From assembly GCA_019244235.1 (NCBI GenBank), contig JAFASY010000226.1, positions 1-49,832 of the forward strand: 49,832 nucleotides of DNA, read 5' to 3'. Positions 26,633 through 37,442 of this stretch are shown here, piece after piece (position 1 is the stretch's first letter; every line of letters starts with the position of its first letter). This DNA comes from Chroococcidiopsidaceae cyanobacterium CP_BM_ER_R8_30 (GTDB lineage Bacteria; Cyanobacteriota; Cyanobacteriia; Cyanobacteriales; Chroococcidiopsidaceae). Both the position numbers and the translations under genes were made by a program. Below the pieces are notes generated by a model. That model was not told the DNA's origin and made no database searches. It worked only from the letters and a program-made list of their open reading frames with translations.

Positions 26633-26734
26633 TGGTAAATTGGGTCAAATCTGCACAGGTTTTGAGGTGAAATGTAGGAAATCAGCGTCAATATTAGGAA
26701 TCTACCATTCATCACCAGGGAACACCGCTCCCTA
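26633..26734 (+). repeat. left copy of 102-bp inverted repeat (R1)
   Basis: This segment, from TGGTAAATTGGGTCAAATCT to ACCGCTCCCTA, matches the reverse complement of 33677-33778 without gaps; I count 87 identical positions of 102, with the first 59 differing at four. The pair brackets about 6.9 kb that looks acquired. It encodes no convincing protein; a short frame with ISYISPQN and RFDPIYH is shared by both copies. It may be the end of a transposon or a MITE. Confidence 0.8.
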
Positions 26735-26854
26735 ATAACCATGCTTCTGGGTTTGACACCTAACAACTTCGACCCGCTGCAAAAGACCTCTCGACCTCAC
26801 GCAGAAACCTGATACGGTCGGTGTGGGATTGTTATGCTGTTTGTAATTTTCGGT

Positions 26855-29603
<2,749 letters not shown>

Positions 29604-29737
29604 CAGGTACTCCCTGGGTCTATGAGTGATTGAGAAATCCGCTTGTCTAAAATCCTGTAGCAACCCCTCACAACCCGTGACTCAGAATTCGCAAGGGATA
29701 AGGTTTGGGTGGTACTTGGCTTTGAGTGGACATGCAT

Positions 29738-30169
29738 TCACGAACTCTTGAGTTTGTCAGCCTCTGCACGGAGGCGTTCTTCCTGTTCTCTGAGTTCTGG
29801 TGTCAAAGTTTCTCCGAAGTCGTCTGCGGTGAAGATCGGACGAATTTCAATTTCGGATTCTCCTGGCATCGGATTTGGGCAGCGTTTGACCCATGCAATC
29901 GCCTCTTCCATCGACTGCACTTGCCAGATCCAAAAGCCTGCAACGAGTTCCTTTGTCTCTATGAATGGTCCGTCGGTCACGGTGCGATTTGCCCCTGAGA
30001 ACCTTACCCGCGCTCCTTTCGCACTGGGATGTAACCCATCAGCAGCGAGCAAAATTCCTGCCTTGACCAATGCTTCGTTGTATTGACCCATTTCCGTCAA
30101 AAGCTGTTCGCTGGGCATTACACCAGCCTCAGAGTCTTGACTGGCTTTGACTAGAACCATGACTTTCAT
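29738..30169 (-). CDS. YCII/DGPF-domain protein, 143 aa
   Basis: The sequence shows the DGPF signature (RTVTDGPFIETKELVAGFWIWQV, about residues 62-84) within a YCII dimeric alpha-beta barrel: MKVMVLVKASQDSEAGVMPS at the start, MEEAIAWVKRCP, and IEIRPIFTADDFGE. ATG 30169 follows AGGAGATTTCGTT. DGPF proteins are the standard partners of ECF42 sigma factors; their biochemical role is not known. The gene lies 96 bp after the SnoaL-like gene on the same strand and carries no separate ECF42-type promoter that I can find. Confidence 0.88.
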   Translation of the reverse strand: MKVMVLVKASQDSEAGVMPSEQLLTEMGQYNEALVKAGILLAADGLHPSAKGARVRFSGANRTVTDGPFIETKELVAGFWIWQVQSMEEAIAWVKRCPNPMPGESEIEIRPIFTADDFGETLTPELREQEERLRAEADKLKSS

Positions 30170-30265
30170 AACGAAATCTCCTGTTATTGATTGTTTTCAA
30201 AGCAAATTAGGCATTGATGCTGGCGAATGCTGCATCGGCTTCTCCATTTCGGACTCCTTGAGGAG

Positions 30266-30718
30266 TTAAGGTTCGAGCGTGAATACGGCTTGAGACGTGT
30301 GCGGATCGAACGGGACGGAGCCATGCTCATGCACGATCTGCCACCTGCCTTGTTTCCGCTGGGAGACAGAGGTAAACCGCAGCCAGGTTTGCATCGCTGG
30401 ATGATTCGGTTCCATTCCCGTAAAGCGATTGAGCCAATGGGTGATCGCTAAATCACCACTGACACTGACGCGAAGATCCCGCGACTCGATTCCGAAGGAG
30501 TCTGGGAAGTAAGGCAAGCACTCCTCCCAAATACGGCGCAAGGCGTCTGCGCCATTGGTTTGGAACGGCGGCTTCACATCGAAGAAGACAACATCTCGAT
30601 CGTAGTAGGACATGATGCGGTCTACGTCTTTGGCGCAGATGGCACTTGATACATCTGCGACGAGCTGTCGAATTTGAGCTTCGTCTTGTGTTTTGGTAGA
30701 TTCGGTTGTCGTAGTCAT
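30266..30718 (-). CDS. SnoaL/NTF2-like protein
   Basis: From ATG 30718 (AGGAGATACTCT upstream) the protein is 150 residues. It has the SnoaL-like/ketosteroid-isomerase cone: IRQLVADVSSAICAKDVDRIMSYYDRDVVFFDV, then LRVSVSGDLAITHWLNRFTG and GRWQIVHEHGSVPFDP. Enzymatic activity cannot be predicted. Its context in an ECF42/DGPF cluster suggests a shared detoxification or stress role. The longer frame back to 30781 would run toward the promoter and is unlikely to be translated. Confidence 0.85.
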   Translation of the reverse strand: MTTTTESTKTQDEAQIRQLVADVSSAICAKDVDRIMSYYDRDVVFFDVKPPFQTNGADALRRIWEECLPYFPDSFGIESRDLRVSVSGDLAITHWLNRFTGMEPNHPAMQTWLRFTSVSQRKQGRWQIVHEHGSVPFDPHTSQAVFTLEP

Positions 30719-30787
30719 AGAGTATCTCCTAATCAATAGATTTTCAGAGTGCAGATTGGAAATGTCTAACCCTTGCTGCACTAACTA

Positions 30788-30814
30788 GTCGAACGGAGGG
30801 TTGCGAAATCGACA
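30788..30814 (-). promoter_or_regulatory. predicted ECF42 promoter for the SnoaL-YCII-(VOC)-rph operon
   Basis: On the minus strand TGTCGA (30814-30809), a 17-bp spacer, then CGAC (30791-30788). The layout is the same as at 31384-31410, including the TTT directly after TGTCGA. TGTCGA and CGA/TC are the -35 and -10 elements described for ECF42 in Streptomyces. The -10 is about 70 bp upstream of ATG 30718. Confidence 0.65.
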
Positions 30815-30859
30815 GGTTGAGGAAAATTTTTCTAGAAAATCTCGCGAGATTGACGACCC

Positions 30860-31219
30860 CTACTGATCGGATGGCAAGCTCAATAGTTTCACGATCGGGC
30901 GAATTTCGACCGTGCCTTTACGAGCGGCAGGAATGCGCTCGGCAATAGCGATTGCCTCATCCAGATTCTCTGCGTCAATCAAGTAGTAACCGCCGAGTTG
31001 CTCGCGAGTTTCCGCAAATGGTCCGTCGGTCACCAGCTTTTTCCCATCGCGCACCCTGACGCTGGTTGCTGTTTCCACAGAATGGAGCGGCGAAGAGCTT
31101 AAATATTGACCACTCGCCCTCAGTTGTTGGACTAGCTGTGAAGACTCCTCATAGCAGTCCTCTCGCTCACTCTGAGTCCATGCATTTTCGTCGCCGTAAA
31201 TGAGCAACATATATTTCAT
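30860..31219 (-). CDS. YCII/DGPF-domain protein, 119 aa
   Basis: A second DGPF protein: MKYMLLIYGDENAWTQSERE at the start, KKLVTDGPFAETREQLGGYYL (D-G-P-F near residue 66), LDEAIAIAERIPAARKGTVE and IRPIV. It is the more typical, shorter form usually encoded directly next to an ECF42 sigma gene. ATG 31219 has AGGA upstream. It is 209 bp downstream of the sigma gene and has its own predicted ECF42 promoter at 31384-31410. Confidence 0.9.
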   Translation of the reverse strand: MKYMLLIYGDENAWTQSEREDCYEESSQLVQQLRASGQYLSSSPLHSVETATSVRVRDGKKLVTDGPFAETREQLGGYYLIDAENLDEAIAIAERIPAARKGTVEIRPIVKLLSLPSDQ

Positions 31220-31383
31220 GGTTTATTTCCTGAATTTTGCTTGTCGTAGCGGAAATCTATCGTAAAACCCTCCTCCATTAGAGTCGTTTGTCCAGCTTCG
31301 GTCATCTCATTCCTGTATCTCAGATAGATAAATTTCAGGGTTGCCTCCAGAATTTGATCGAAAATTGTTGCCTTTACCTAGTA

Positions 31384-31410
31384 GTCGTTCGGCGAGGCGA
31401 CAAATCGACA
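31384..31410 (-). promoter_or_regulatory. predicted ECF42 promoter for the 119-aa YCII gene
   Basis: On the minus strand TGTCGA (31410-31405), 17 bp, CGAC (31387-31384). It lies between the sigma gene's stop (31429) and the YCII start (31219), about 165 bp upstream of the latter. The match in sequence and exact spacing to the other site makes chance unlikely. Confidence 0.65.
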
Positions 31411-31428
31411 GTCCAGCAAAAAACTTTT

Positions 31429-32673
31429 TCAGCCCAATTCGTGCAGGCGTTTTTCCAGGAATCTTCGCTCTGGTTCCTGTTTCACGAGTGCCAGTGCCTG
31501 CTGATAGGATGCTCTAGCATCCGCTGTTCTTCCCAATCGGCGACACAGGTCAGCCCGCGCCGCGTGCGCTAGATGGTAGCCTGATAAATCACCCTGTGCC
31601 AGGATTGCATCAATCTGTTGTAGCCCTGTCAAGGCACCATCCCGCATCGCCACAGCGACCGCTCGATTTAAGCCCACGATCGGTGATCGCTCCATCTGGA
31701 AAAGCACATCATATAAGGCAACAATCTGTGCCCAGTCAGTGGCAGCCGCACTCGCTGCTTCAGAATGCACCGCCGCGATCACAGCCTGAAGGGTATATGA
31801 GCCAAACTTCTCCGACGAGAGCGATCGCAGTATCAGCGCTTTACCTTCAGAAATGTAGTCCTGATTCCAACGTGAACGATCTTGGTCTTCCAGCAGGATC
31901 AGGTCGCCAGTCGAAGAGGTGCGGGCAGTCCGCCGCGATTCTTGCAGCAGCATGAGTGCCAAAAGTCCCATCACTTCAGCATCAGGTAAAAGCTCCATCA
32001 CCAGCCGCCCCAGCCGAATCGCTTCGGTTGAGAGATCGGTTCGCGTCAGCACCTCGCCAGATGAGGCAGCGTATCCCTCGTTAAACACGAGATAGATCAC
32101 TTGCAGCACAGTGTCTAACCGTTCTGGTAGATCGGCGATCGAGGGCACCTGATAGGGAATCCGCGCATCGCGGATCTTTGCTTTAGCACGCACAATTCGC
32201 TGCGCTAGCGTCGAGGGCGCAATCAGGAAAGCATTGGCAATCTCCTCCGTCGTGAGTCCGCAGACTTCCCGTAGGGTCAACGCCACTTGAGCTTCTGGCG
32301 ACAGGGCAGGATGGCAGCAGGTGAAAATGAGGCGTAAGCGATCATCCTCTACGTCCTCGTCAATCTGAGCGGTCTCAGTCAGATCGAACTGTTGAGCCAG
32401 CTCTGCTAAAGACGCATCGAAGCGGGTGCGACGACGAATGTTATCGATCGCTCTAAAACGACCGACCGAAACAAGCCACGATTGCGGGTTCGCAGGTAGA
32501 CCGTCACGAGACCATTGCTCTATCGCCACCGCGAAGGCTTCGTGCAATGCCTCTTCAGCGCGGTCAAAGTCACCGAGTAAGCGGATGAGTGTGGCGAAGA
32601 CGCGACGGGATTCGGAGCGGTAGAGGTCATCCACTTGCTTGTGAATCGGATAGGCTATATTTTCGTTCATCAC
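31429..32673 (-). CDS. ECF42-family RNA polymerase sigma factor with TPR extension
   Basis: The 414-residue protein has a sigma region 2 (about 12-80: VFATLIRLLGDFDRAEEALHEAF, WLVSVGRFRAIDNIRRRTRF) and region 4 (about 110-165: ALTLREVCGLTTEEIANAFL, APSTLAQRIVRAKAKIRDA). A long C-terminal extension follows (DUF6596 then TPR-like helices, about 185-414: VLQVIYLVFNEGYAASSG, SPIVGLNRAVAVA, HAARADLCRRLGRTADARASY). This layout defines ECF42, which works without an anti-sigma factor and uses the extension for control. ATG 32673 or 32670 is the start. No ECF42-type promoter precedes it, so it seems not to be autoregulated. Confidence 0.92.
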   Translation of the reverse strand: MMNENIAYPIHKQVDDLYRSESRRVFATLIRLLGDFDRAEEALHEAFAVAIEQWSRDGLPANPQSWLVSVGRFRAIDNIRRRTRFDASLAELAQQFDLTETAQIDEDVEDDRLRLIFTCCHPALSPEAQVALTLREVCGLTTEEIANAFLIAPSTLAQRIVRAKAKIRDARIPYQVPSIADLPERLDTVLQVIYLVFNEGYAASSGEVLTRTDLSTEAIRLGRLVMELLPDAEVMGLLALMLLQESRRTARTSSTGDLILLEDQDRSRWNQDYISEGKALILRSLSSEKFGSYTLQAVIAAVHSEAASAAATDWAQIVALYDVLFQMERSPIVGLNRAVAVAMRDGALTGLQQIDAILAQGDLSGYHLAHAARADLCRRLGRTADARASYQQALALVKQEPERRFLEKRLHELG

Positions 32674-33053
32674 AGATTGCTGACTCCTCAGTTGACATGA
32701 CCTATGCTGAGCGGCTCAGTATTCTAGTGTACTATCATAGTAGTACTGCAGAACTTGTGAAGATTGCAATCCTAAGTCGGAGCAGATTTTAATGATTGTG
32801 GGATGCGATGAATTTCACTAACTTACCCCTTGCCAAAGCTGCCAAATGCGAAATGCCGTGTAAAGGGTGCCAATGGTCACGACCAAACTAGGAATTTCAA
32901 TGGGTTGTGTCGCAAAAATGATGGGAGCGCAATATAATAGCCTTTCAACACTTCTGAACATGACCCCGCTTTTGGGGCTACACTCGGTAAATCTCGGCGC
33001 GGCCTTCGTGTGCCGAAACATACGCTCAACCACAACCCGAGGGAAAATAGCGA
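32674..33053. other. intergenic region between the sigma factor and acetyltransferase genes
   Basis: About 380 bp between divergent genes. It contains the palindrome TACTAT-C-ATAGTA (32730-32742), which could be an operator for the sigma gene. A minus-strand fragment near 32818-32950 encodes PIEIPSLVVTIGTLYTAFRI WQLW-like residues, the look of a membrane-protein tail without a start. The DNA near 32960-33050 appears to have arrived with the acetyltransferase gene. I cannot assign any intact gene. Confidence 0.35.
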
Positions 33054-33611
33054 ATGTCGAATGACGACGGCACTAAGGTAATTCACATGGGAACGCCGGA
33101 GGCGGATGCCTTCTTCGAGAATACCAAGCGGGCGATGGCAATCACCCCAGCTATCAACCAATTGACGTTTGACGATGCAGATGAAATCCGAGCTTTATTT
33201 AGCGAGCTGACTGGCAGGAAGGTCGATGACCGCTTTCGACTCATTCCGCCGTTCTACACGGCCTATGGTCTCGAAATCCGCGTCGGCCATCGCGTCTTCA
33301 TCAATCAAAATTGCACTCTATATGACCTTGCCAAGATTAGTATCGGAGATGACGTGATGATCGGACCGAATGTGAGCATCATTACGGAGTGCCACCCGGT
33401 CGCACCATCCCAGCGTCGCGCCTACGTTATCGGAAAGCCCGTCGTGATTGAGAGAAACGTATGGATCGCAGCTGGCGCGACCATCATCGGCGGCGTAACC
33501 GTGGGTGAGAATTCGGTCGTTGCGGCGGGTTCGGTAGTCACCAAGGACGTTCCCCCGAATACTCTTGTCGGAGGAAATCCGGCGAGAGTGATTCGTTCGA
33601 TTGGCAACTGA
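33054..33611 (+). CDS. sugar O-acetyltransferase (maltose/galactoside acetyltransferase family)
   Basis: The 185-residue protein is a left-handed beta-helix acyltransferase of the Maa/LacA/NodL type: an N-terminal helical part (DADEIRALFSELTGRKVDDRF), FYTAYGLEIRVGHRVFINQN, the hexapeptide repeats (ISIGDDVMIGPNVSIITECH with its catalytic-type His), IERNVWIAAGATIIGGVTVG, and VVAAGSVVTKDVPPNTLVGG. It would acetylate a sugar using acetyl-CoA. Its codons are more GC-rich at third positions than neighbouring genes, and the protein looks proteobacterial, so transfer is likely. It is the right-most gene of the R1 island. Confidence 0.88.
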   Translation: MSNDDGTKVIHMGTPEADAFFENTKRAMAITPAINQLTFDDADEIRALFSELTGRKVDDRFRLIPPFYTAYGLEIRVGHRVFINQNCTLYDLAKISIGDDVMIGPNVSIITECHPVAPSQRRAYVIGKPVVIERNVWIAAGATIIGGVTVGENSVVAAGSVVTKDVPPNTLVGGNPARVIRSIGN

Positions 33612-33676
33612 GGGAACAATCGCAGGGGTCGATACTGAAACTTTCAAATTACAGAATTTCGGTAGAAGAAATCAGA

Positions 33677-33778
33677 TAGGGAGCGGTTTAAAGTGGTGAT
33701 GAATAATCGATTCCTCTGATTGACACCGATTTCCTACATTTCACCTCAAAACCCGTGAAGATTTGACCCAATTTACCA
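33677..33778 (-). repeat. right copy of 102-bp inverted repeat (R1)
   Basis: Reverse complement of 26633-26734 with about 15 mismatches and no gap. The stretch nearest the outer edge (59 bp) is the best conserved. Together with the left copy it encloses rph, the ECF42 cluster and the acetyltransferase gene. I see no transposase inside. Confidence 0.8.
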
Positions 33779-33835
33779 CTACAGCATAGGGCTTGCTTCA
33801 AATGCGCGCTGACTAGGTTGCCTCAAAATGTTATG

Positions 33836-35674
33836 CTAGCTCTTAATCGCTGAGCGCTGACGCTCCTGTATTCGCTCTGGGCTACCAGTAGGAATGGAAG
33901 CGATTAGGACACGGGTATAGTTCTCTTTAGGGTTGCGGTAGATATTTAGAGCTGAACCTGTTTCCACTATTTGCCCTCGATTCATCACTAAGATGCGATC
34001 GCTCATGAACTTCACCACACTCAGATCGTGAGAAATGAAAATGTAGGTGAGTTTAAACTCGGCTTGTAATTCTTTTAACAGATTCAAGACTTGTGCCTGG
34101 ACAGAAACATCTAATGACGAGACAGATTCATCACAAATAATGAATTTAGGATTAAGAGCCAGGGCACGAGCAATACAAATCCGTTGGCGTTGACCACCTG
34201 AGAATTCGTGAGGATAGCGGTTCATCCTGTCAGGGTTCAATCCCACGCGCTCTAGGAGGTAAGCTGCTCGCTCTCGGCGCTGAGTAAGGCTTTTGCCTCT
34301 AGAATGAATCAATAAAGGCTCCATGACCGCATCTCCAATCTTCATCCGTGGATCGAGGGAGCTAAAAGGATTTTGAAAAATAATCTGCATTTCTCGTCGC
34401 AGTTGCTGTAGCTGACGCCCACTCAATCTAGTTACATCTTGCCTATCGAAAATCACACTTCCACTTATGGGTTCAACTAATCGTAATAATGTGCGACCAA
34501 GTGTAGTTTTGCCACAACCAGACTCCCCGACTAATCCCAGAGTCTCGCCAGGATAGACTGCAAACGAAACCCCATTGACTGCCCAGAAATAGTTTTTGGT
34601 TTGACCAAACATGCCTTTTACCGGAAAGCCCACCCGTAGATCGCGGACTTCTAGCAGAGGCGGCTGCTGTTGCAGTTGGACTAACCGTTGAGTGATGGCG
34701 CTGCTGTTAACTTCTGGTGGATTGTCTGGCTGTTTTGCTTGAATTTCTAGTTCTCCCGTTGTCGTCAGTTTGACGCTCATAAAGTCAGCAACCGTGAGGA
34801 GATGTTGTGGTTGTCTGTCTAGACTAGGTTTGCAAGCCAACAACCCTCTAGTATACGGGTGTTGGGGGTTAGCAAATATTTGTTCTACCGATCCATATTC
34901 AACTATTTTGCCTTGGTACATCACAGCAACTTGGTCAGCAATTTCGGCAACAATCCCCAAGTCGTGGGTGATGAACATCATCGACATTTGACGCCGATCG
35001 CGCAGATCCCGCAACAGATCCAAAATTGTCGCTTGCACTGTAACATCTAAGGCTGTGGTCGGTTCATCAGCAATCAAGATATCCGGGTTACAAGAGATTG
35101 CCATAGCGATCATCACCCGTTGCAATTGACCGCCAGAAAGTTCGTGGGGATAGCGCTCCAGCATAGCTTGTTTATGCTGGTTCACTTGCCGCTGTGATGA
35201 AAATTGTTGTTCTAGCTCTCGATCGCTGGCTATGAGTTTGACTTCCTGAAGGTTGGCGATCGCCCATTGCCGTGCCTCTCTTTCTGAAATCCGCCGATGC
35301 TGCCGAATTGCTTCTGTTAGCTGAAACCCGATGGTATAGACTGGATTGAGTGAACTCATCGGTTCTTGGAAGATCATAGCGAGCTGTCCACCACGATACC
35401 TCTGCATATGTGCTGGCGGCAGTTGCAGGAGATCGATTGGTTGTGTACCATCTGCCTGAAACCAAATTTCTCCGCTGCTAACTAAGCCAGGAGTCGGCAC
35501 TAAACCCATGACAGCTAGCGAGGTGACAGATTTTCCTGATCCTGACTCTCCCACAATTCCCAACGTCTGACCCCGACAGAGCTGAAATGAAATGCCATCA
35601 ACAGCTTTGATTAGCTTACCCTCAGTCAGAAATTCAACCTGCAAATTCCGCACATCTAAGACAGTTGCACTCAT
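33836..35674 (-). CDS. fused dipeptide/nickel-type ABC transporter ATPase
   Basis: The 612-residue protein is two ABC ATPases in one chain, as in GsiA/YejF. Domain 1 has Walker [10 protein letters not shown] (about 38-46), signature LSGGQLQRV and Walker [14 protein letters not shown], followed by an oligopeptide-type C-terminal motif ([16 protein letters not shown]). Domain 2 has [32 protein letters not shown] and [17 protein letters not shown]. Such proteins energise import of peptides, glutathione or metals together with two permeases and a binding protein, none of which is nearby, so the substrate is open. It diverges from the Rieske oxygenase gene. Confidence 0.93.
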   Translation of the reverse strand: MSATVLDVRNLQVEFLTEGKLIKAVDGISFQLCRGQTLGIVGESGSGKSVTSLAVMGLVPTPGLVSSGEIWFQADGTQPIDLLQLPPAHMQRYRGGQLAMIFQEPMSSLNPVYTIGFQLTEAIRQHRRISEREARQWAIANLQEVKLIASDRELEQQFSSQRQVNQHKQAMLERYPHELSGGQLQRVMIAMAISCNPDILIADEPTTALDVTVQATILDLLRDLRDRRQMSMMFITHDLGIVAEIADQVAVMYQGKIVEYGSVEQIFANPQHPYTRGLLACKPSLDRQPQHLLTVADFMSVKLTTTGELEIQAKQPDNPPEVNSSAITQRLVQLQQQPPLLEVRDLRVGFPVKGMFGQTKNYFWAVNGVSFAVYPGETLGLVGESGCGKTTLGRTLLRLVEPISGSVIFDRQDVTRLSGRQLQQLRREMQIIFQNPFSSLDPRMKIGDAVMEPLLIHSRGKSLTQRRERAAYLLERVGLNPDRMNRYPHEFSGGQRQRICIARALALNPKFIICDESVSSLDVSVQAQVLNLLKELQAEFKLTYIFISHDLSVVKFMSDRILVMNRGQIVETGSALNIYRNPKENYTRVLIASIPTGSPERIQERQRSAIKS

Positions 35675-35747
35675 GGGGATTGGGGAAGTCTATTTAAAAT
35701 TAACAGGATCTTAACACCTACTAAAAACCCTATCCACAGCAATCAAT

Positions 35748-36737
35748 ATGACTATCCTGTCAGGTGCACCTTGGCTATTGGCACATCGTTCTATGCTCAA
35801 GTCAAACAAGCCTCGGAAGGTTTCACTCTACGGCAATGACTACGTACTCTGGCAAGACAGCAACGGTAAAATCAGTGGCTTGCCAAATGCCTGTCCGCAC
35901 GTGGGTGCCATGCTGTCAGAAGGGTGGTGTGTGACGAAAGTGGATGGTAGCAGCCCAGTTGCTTGTCCATTTCATGCGTTGGAGTTTGATAGTGCAGGAT
36001 GCACAGTATTACCTAGCTCTAGCAAGCCAACGAAATCTTTGATGCACCCCTTAGAGTTAATTATTCAAGGTGATTTCATCTGGTCTTACGGTGAATACGA
36101 ACCTAAAACTTCAATCCCGACAATCATGAACGAAATTGCGGCGGAGTATGAGTTTATTGGATTGACGGGTGAGCGCCAGATCAAAACCGATTTCCTAACT
36201 CTGCTGCTGAACATGCACGACTACAATCACCGAAATGGTACTCATCGTCAGTTATTTGAGATTGAAGAAGTACAGTTGAAGCAGTTCATTGATGATGGAT
36301 TTCACTCCCATGCTTACGTAGCGCAGCTTCGGAAGAAACCGACACTGCGCGATATCCTCAAAAATCCTGGTCTCTTAGCCATGCCACAAGTGCTTGAGGC
36401 TCACTTAGAAAACTTTTTTCCATTCATGGGAATGGTACATGGTAAGAGTCCCCTCTTAAGCCTCAAAGAGTGTCATTTTTACATTCCAGAATCAGCAACT
36501 CACTCCCGCCTTTATGTTCTGATGTTTATGAAGGCGCACGCTCGAATTTCCCATTTAATTAAACGGAATCTCCTGCGGCTGATTGATGTTGTTATCGAGC
36601 AGGATGCTGACATTTTGGGCAAACTCTATGCCAACACACCTCAGCACATCAAGCTCAATAATGAAGTGGGAATGGATTGGGTGCGACGAAATTTCGAGAG
36701 TTTTCCGATGGTTATTGGACCAAACCTCTCCCGATAA
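35748..36737 (+). CDS. Rieske non-heme iron oxygenase
   Basis: The N-terminal Rieske [2Fe-2S] centre has C49-P-H51 and C73-P-F-H76. A catalytic mononuclear-iron site follows: N155-x2-D158-x2-H161-x4-H166 in LNMHDYNHRNGTH, the classic bridge-Asp plus two-His pattern, with a likely third carboxylate in VIEQDADIL near residue 285. Both centres are complete, so the protein should be an active oxygenase alpha subunit needing a separate reductase. The 329-residue length is that of single-component terminal oxygenases; the substrate (sterol-like, chlorophyll-related or aromatic) is unknown. No reductase gene is adjacent. Confidence 0.88.
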   Translation: MTILSGAPWLLAHRSMLKSNKPRKVSLYGNDYVLWQDSNGKISGLPNACPHVGAMLSEGWCVTKVDGSSPVACPFHALEFDSAGCTVLPSSSKPTKSLMHPLELIIQGDFIWSYGEYEPKTSIPTIMNEIAAEYEFIGLTGERQIKTDFLTLLLNMHDYNHRNGTHRQLFEIEEVQLKQFIDDGFHSHAYVAQLRKKPTLRDILKNPGLLAMPQVLEAHLENFFPFMGMVHGKSPLLSLKECHFYIPESATHSRLYVLMFMKAHARISHLIKRNLLRLIDVVIEQDADILGKLYANTPQHIKLNNEVGMDWVRRNFESFPMVIGPNLSR

Positions 36738-36868
36738 AGAAAGCGTTAAAAGGTCATCCCTATCTTTACAAAACATGGACGACCTTTTGATGCTGTAAAA
36801 GCAGAAAGGTCAGCGGATTAAAGTTTATACACTTAACCGTTAACCTGACATTTCAACTTTTATACCGA

Positions 36869-37387
36869 TTAGAACGGAATATCATCAACATCAGGTTCAC
36901 TCATTGAGCTTTGATATGCAGGCACCTTGGGTGTCTTGGGCTGAGGTGCACTTTCTGTTGGTTCTTGGATTGAGGAACCAGAGCTACTTACTCCCGACTC
37001 AACTATCTCCGAGGTCTGCGGCGAACTCGTACTAAACGTCGCAGCATTGTTGGCAGCGCGAGGACGTGCCCCTTCTAAACTAACTCCCTCGCCCACTGGA
37101 TGAATCCTCTGTGCTGTCAATTCGGCGCGTTTTTCTTTGAAACCCTCACGTTCTATGGTATTCATATTCAGGCGTCCTTCAATTATGATGCGATCGCCCT
37201 GGTGGTAATTTTGCTGAATCTCCGTAGCCAGATTCCCCCAGCCCACCACTTTTAAGGTTGCTGGCGGATCTTCAGCTCTCAGCCCTGGAAACTGGACGAG
37301 CATGTCGGCGATCGCCAAGTTCGTATCAGATGTATAGCGCAGTTGCGGATCTTGTACAATCTCCGCCATCAAAATACAGCTATTCAT
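36869..37387 (-). CDS. ssb: single-stranded DNA-binding protein
   Basis: SSB coats single-stranded DNA and recruits replication and repair proteins by its acidic tail. The 172 residues comprise an OB fold (about 1-105: MNSCILMAEIVQDPQLRYTS at the start, LKVVGWGNLATEIQQNYHQG, DRIIIEGRLNMN), a disordered Ser/Pro/Glu-rich linker, and the terminal VDDIPF tip that binds partners. The OB domain differs from the classical SSB (the opening is MNSCILMAE, not MNKVILVGN), as in the second cyanobacterial SSB type. ATG 37387 follows GGAGAACACTGA. It lies 55 bp downstream of the sugar-nucleotide gene's start side, on the same strand but upstream of its stop. Confidence 0.9.
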   Translation of the reverse strand: MNSCILMAEIVQDPQLRYTSDTNLAIADMLVQFPGLRAEDPPATLKVVGWGNLATEIQQNYHQGDRIIIEGRLNMNTIEREGFKEKRAELTAQRIHPVGEGVSLEGARPRAANNAATFSTSSPQTSEIVESGVSSSGSSIQEPTESAPQPKTPKVPAYQSSMSEPDVDDIPF

Positions 37388-37442
37388 TCAGTGTTCTCCA
37401 AAAAGCAATAAAGTTAACTTCGTACAGACAAATGAGGGGAGA

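Noticed and set aside
32818-33033. 71-residue minus-strand frame with a membrane-like end
   Set aside because: The two halves look unrelated and cross an apparent junction near 32955; no start signal. Mentioned only as intergenic content.
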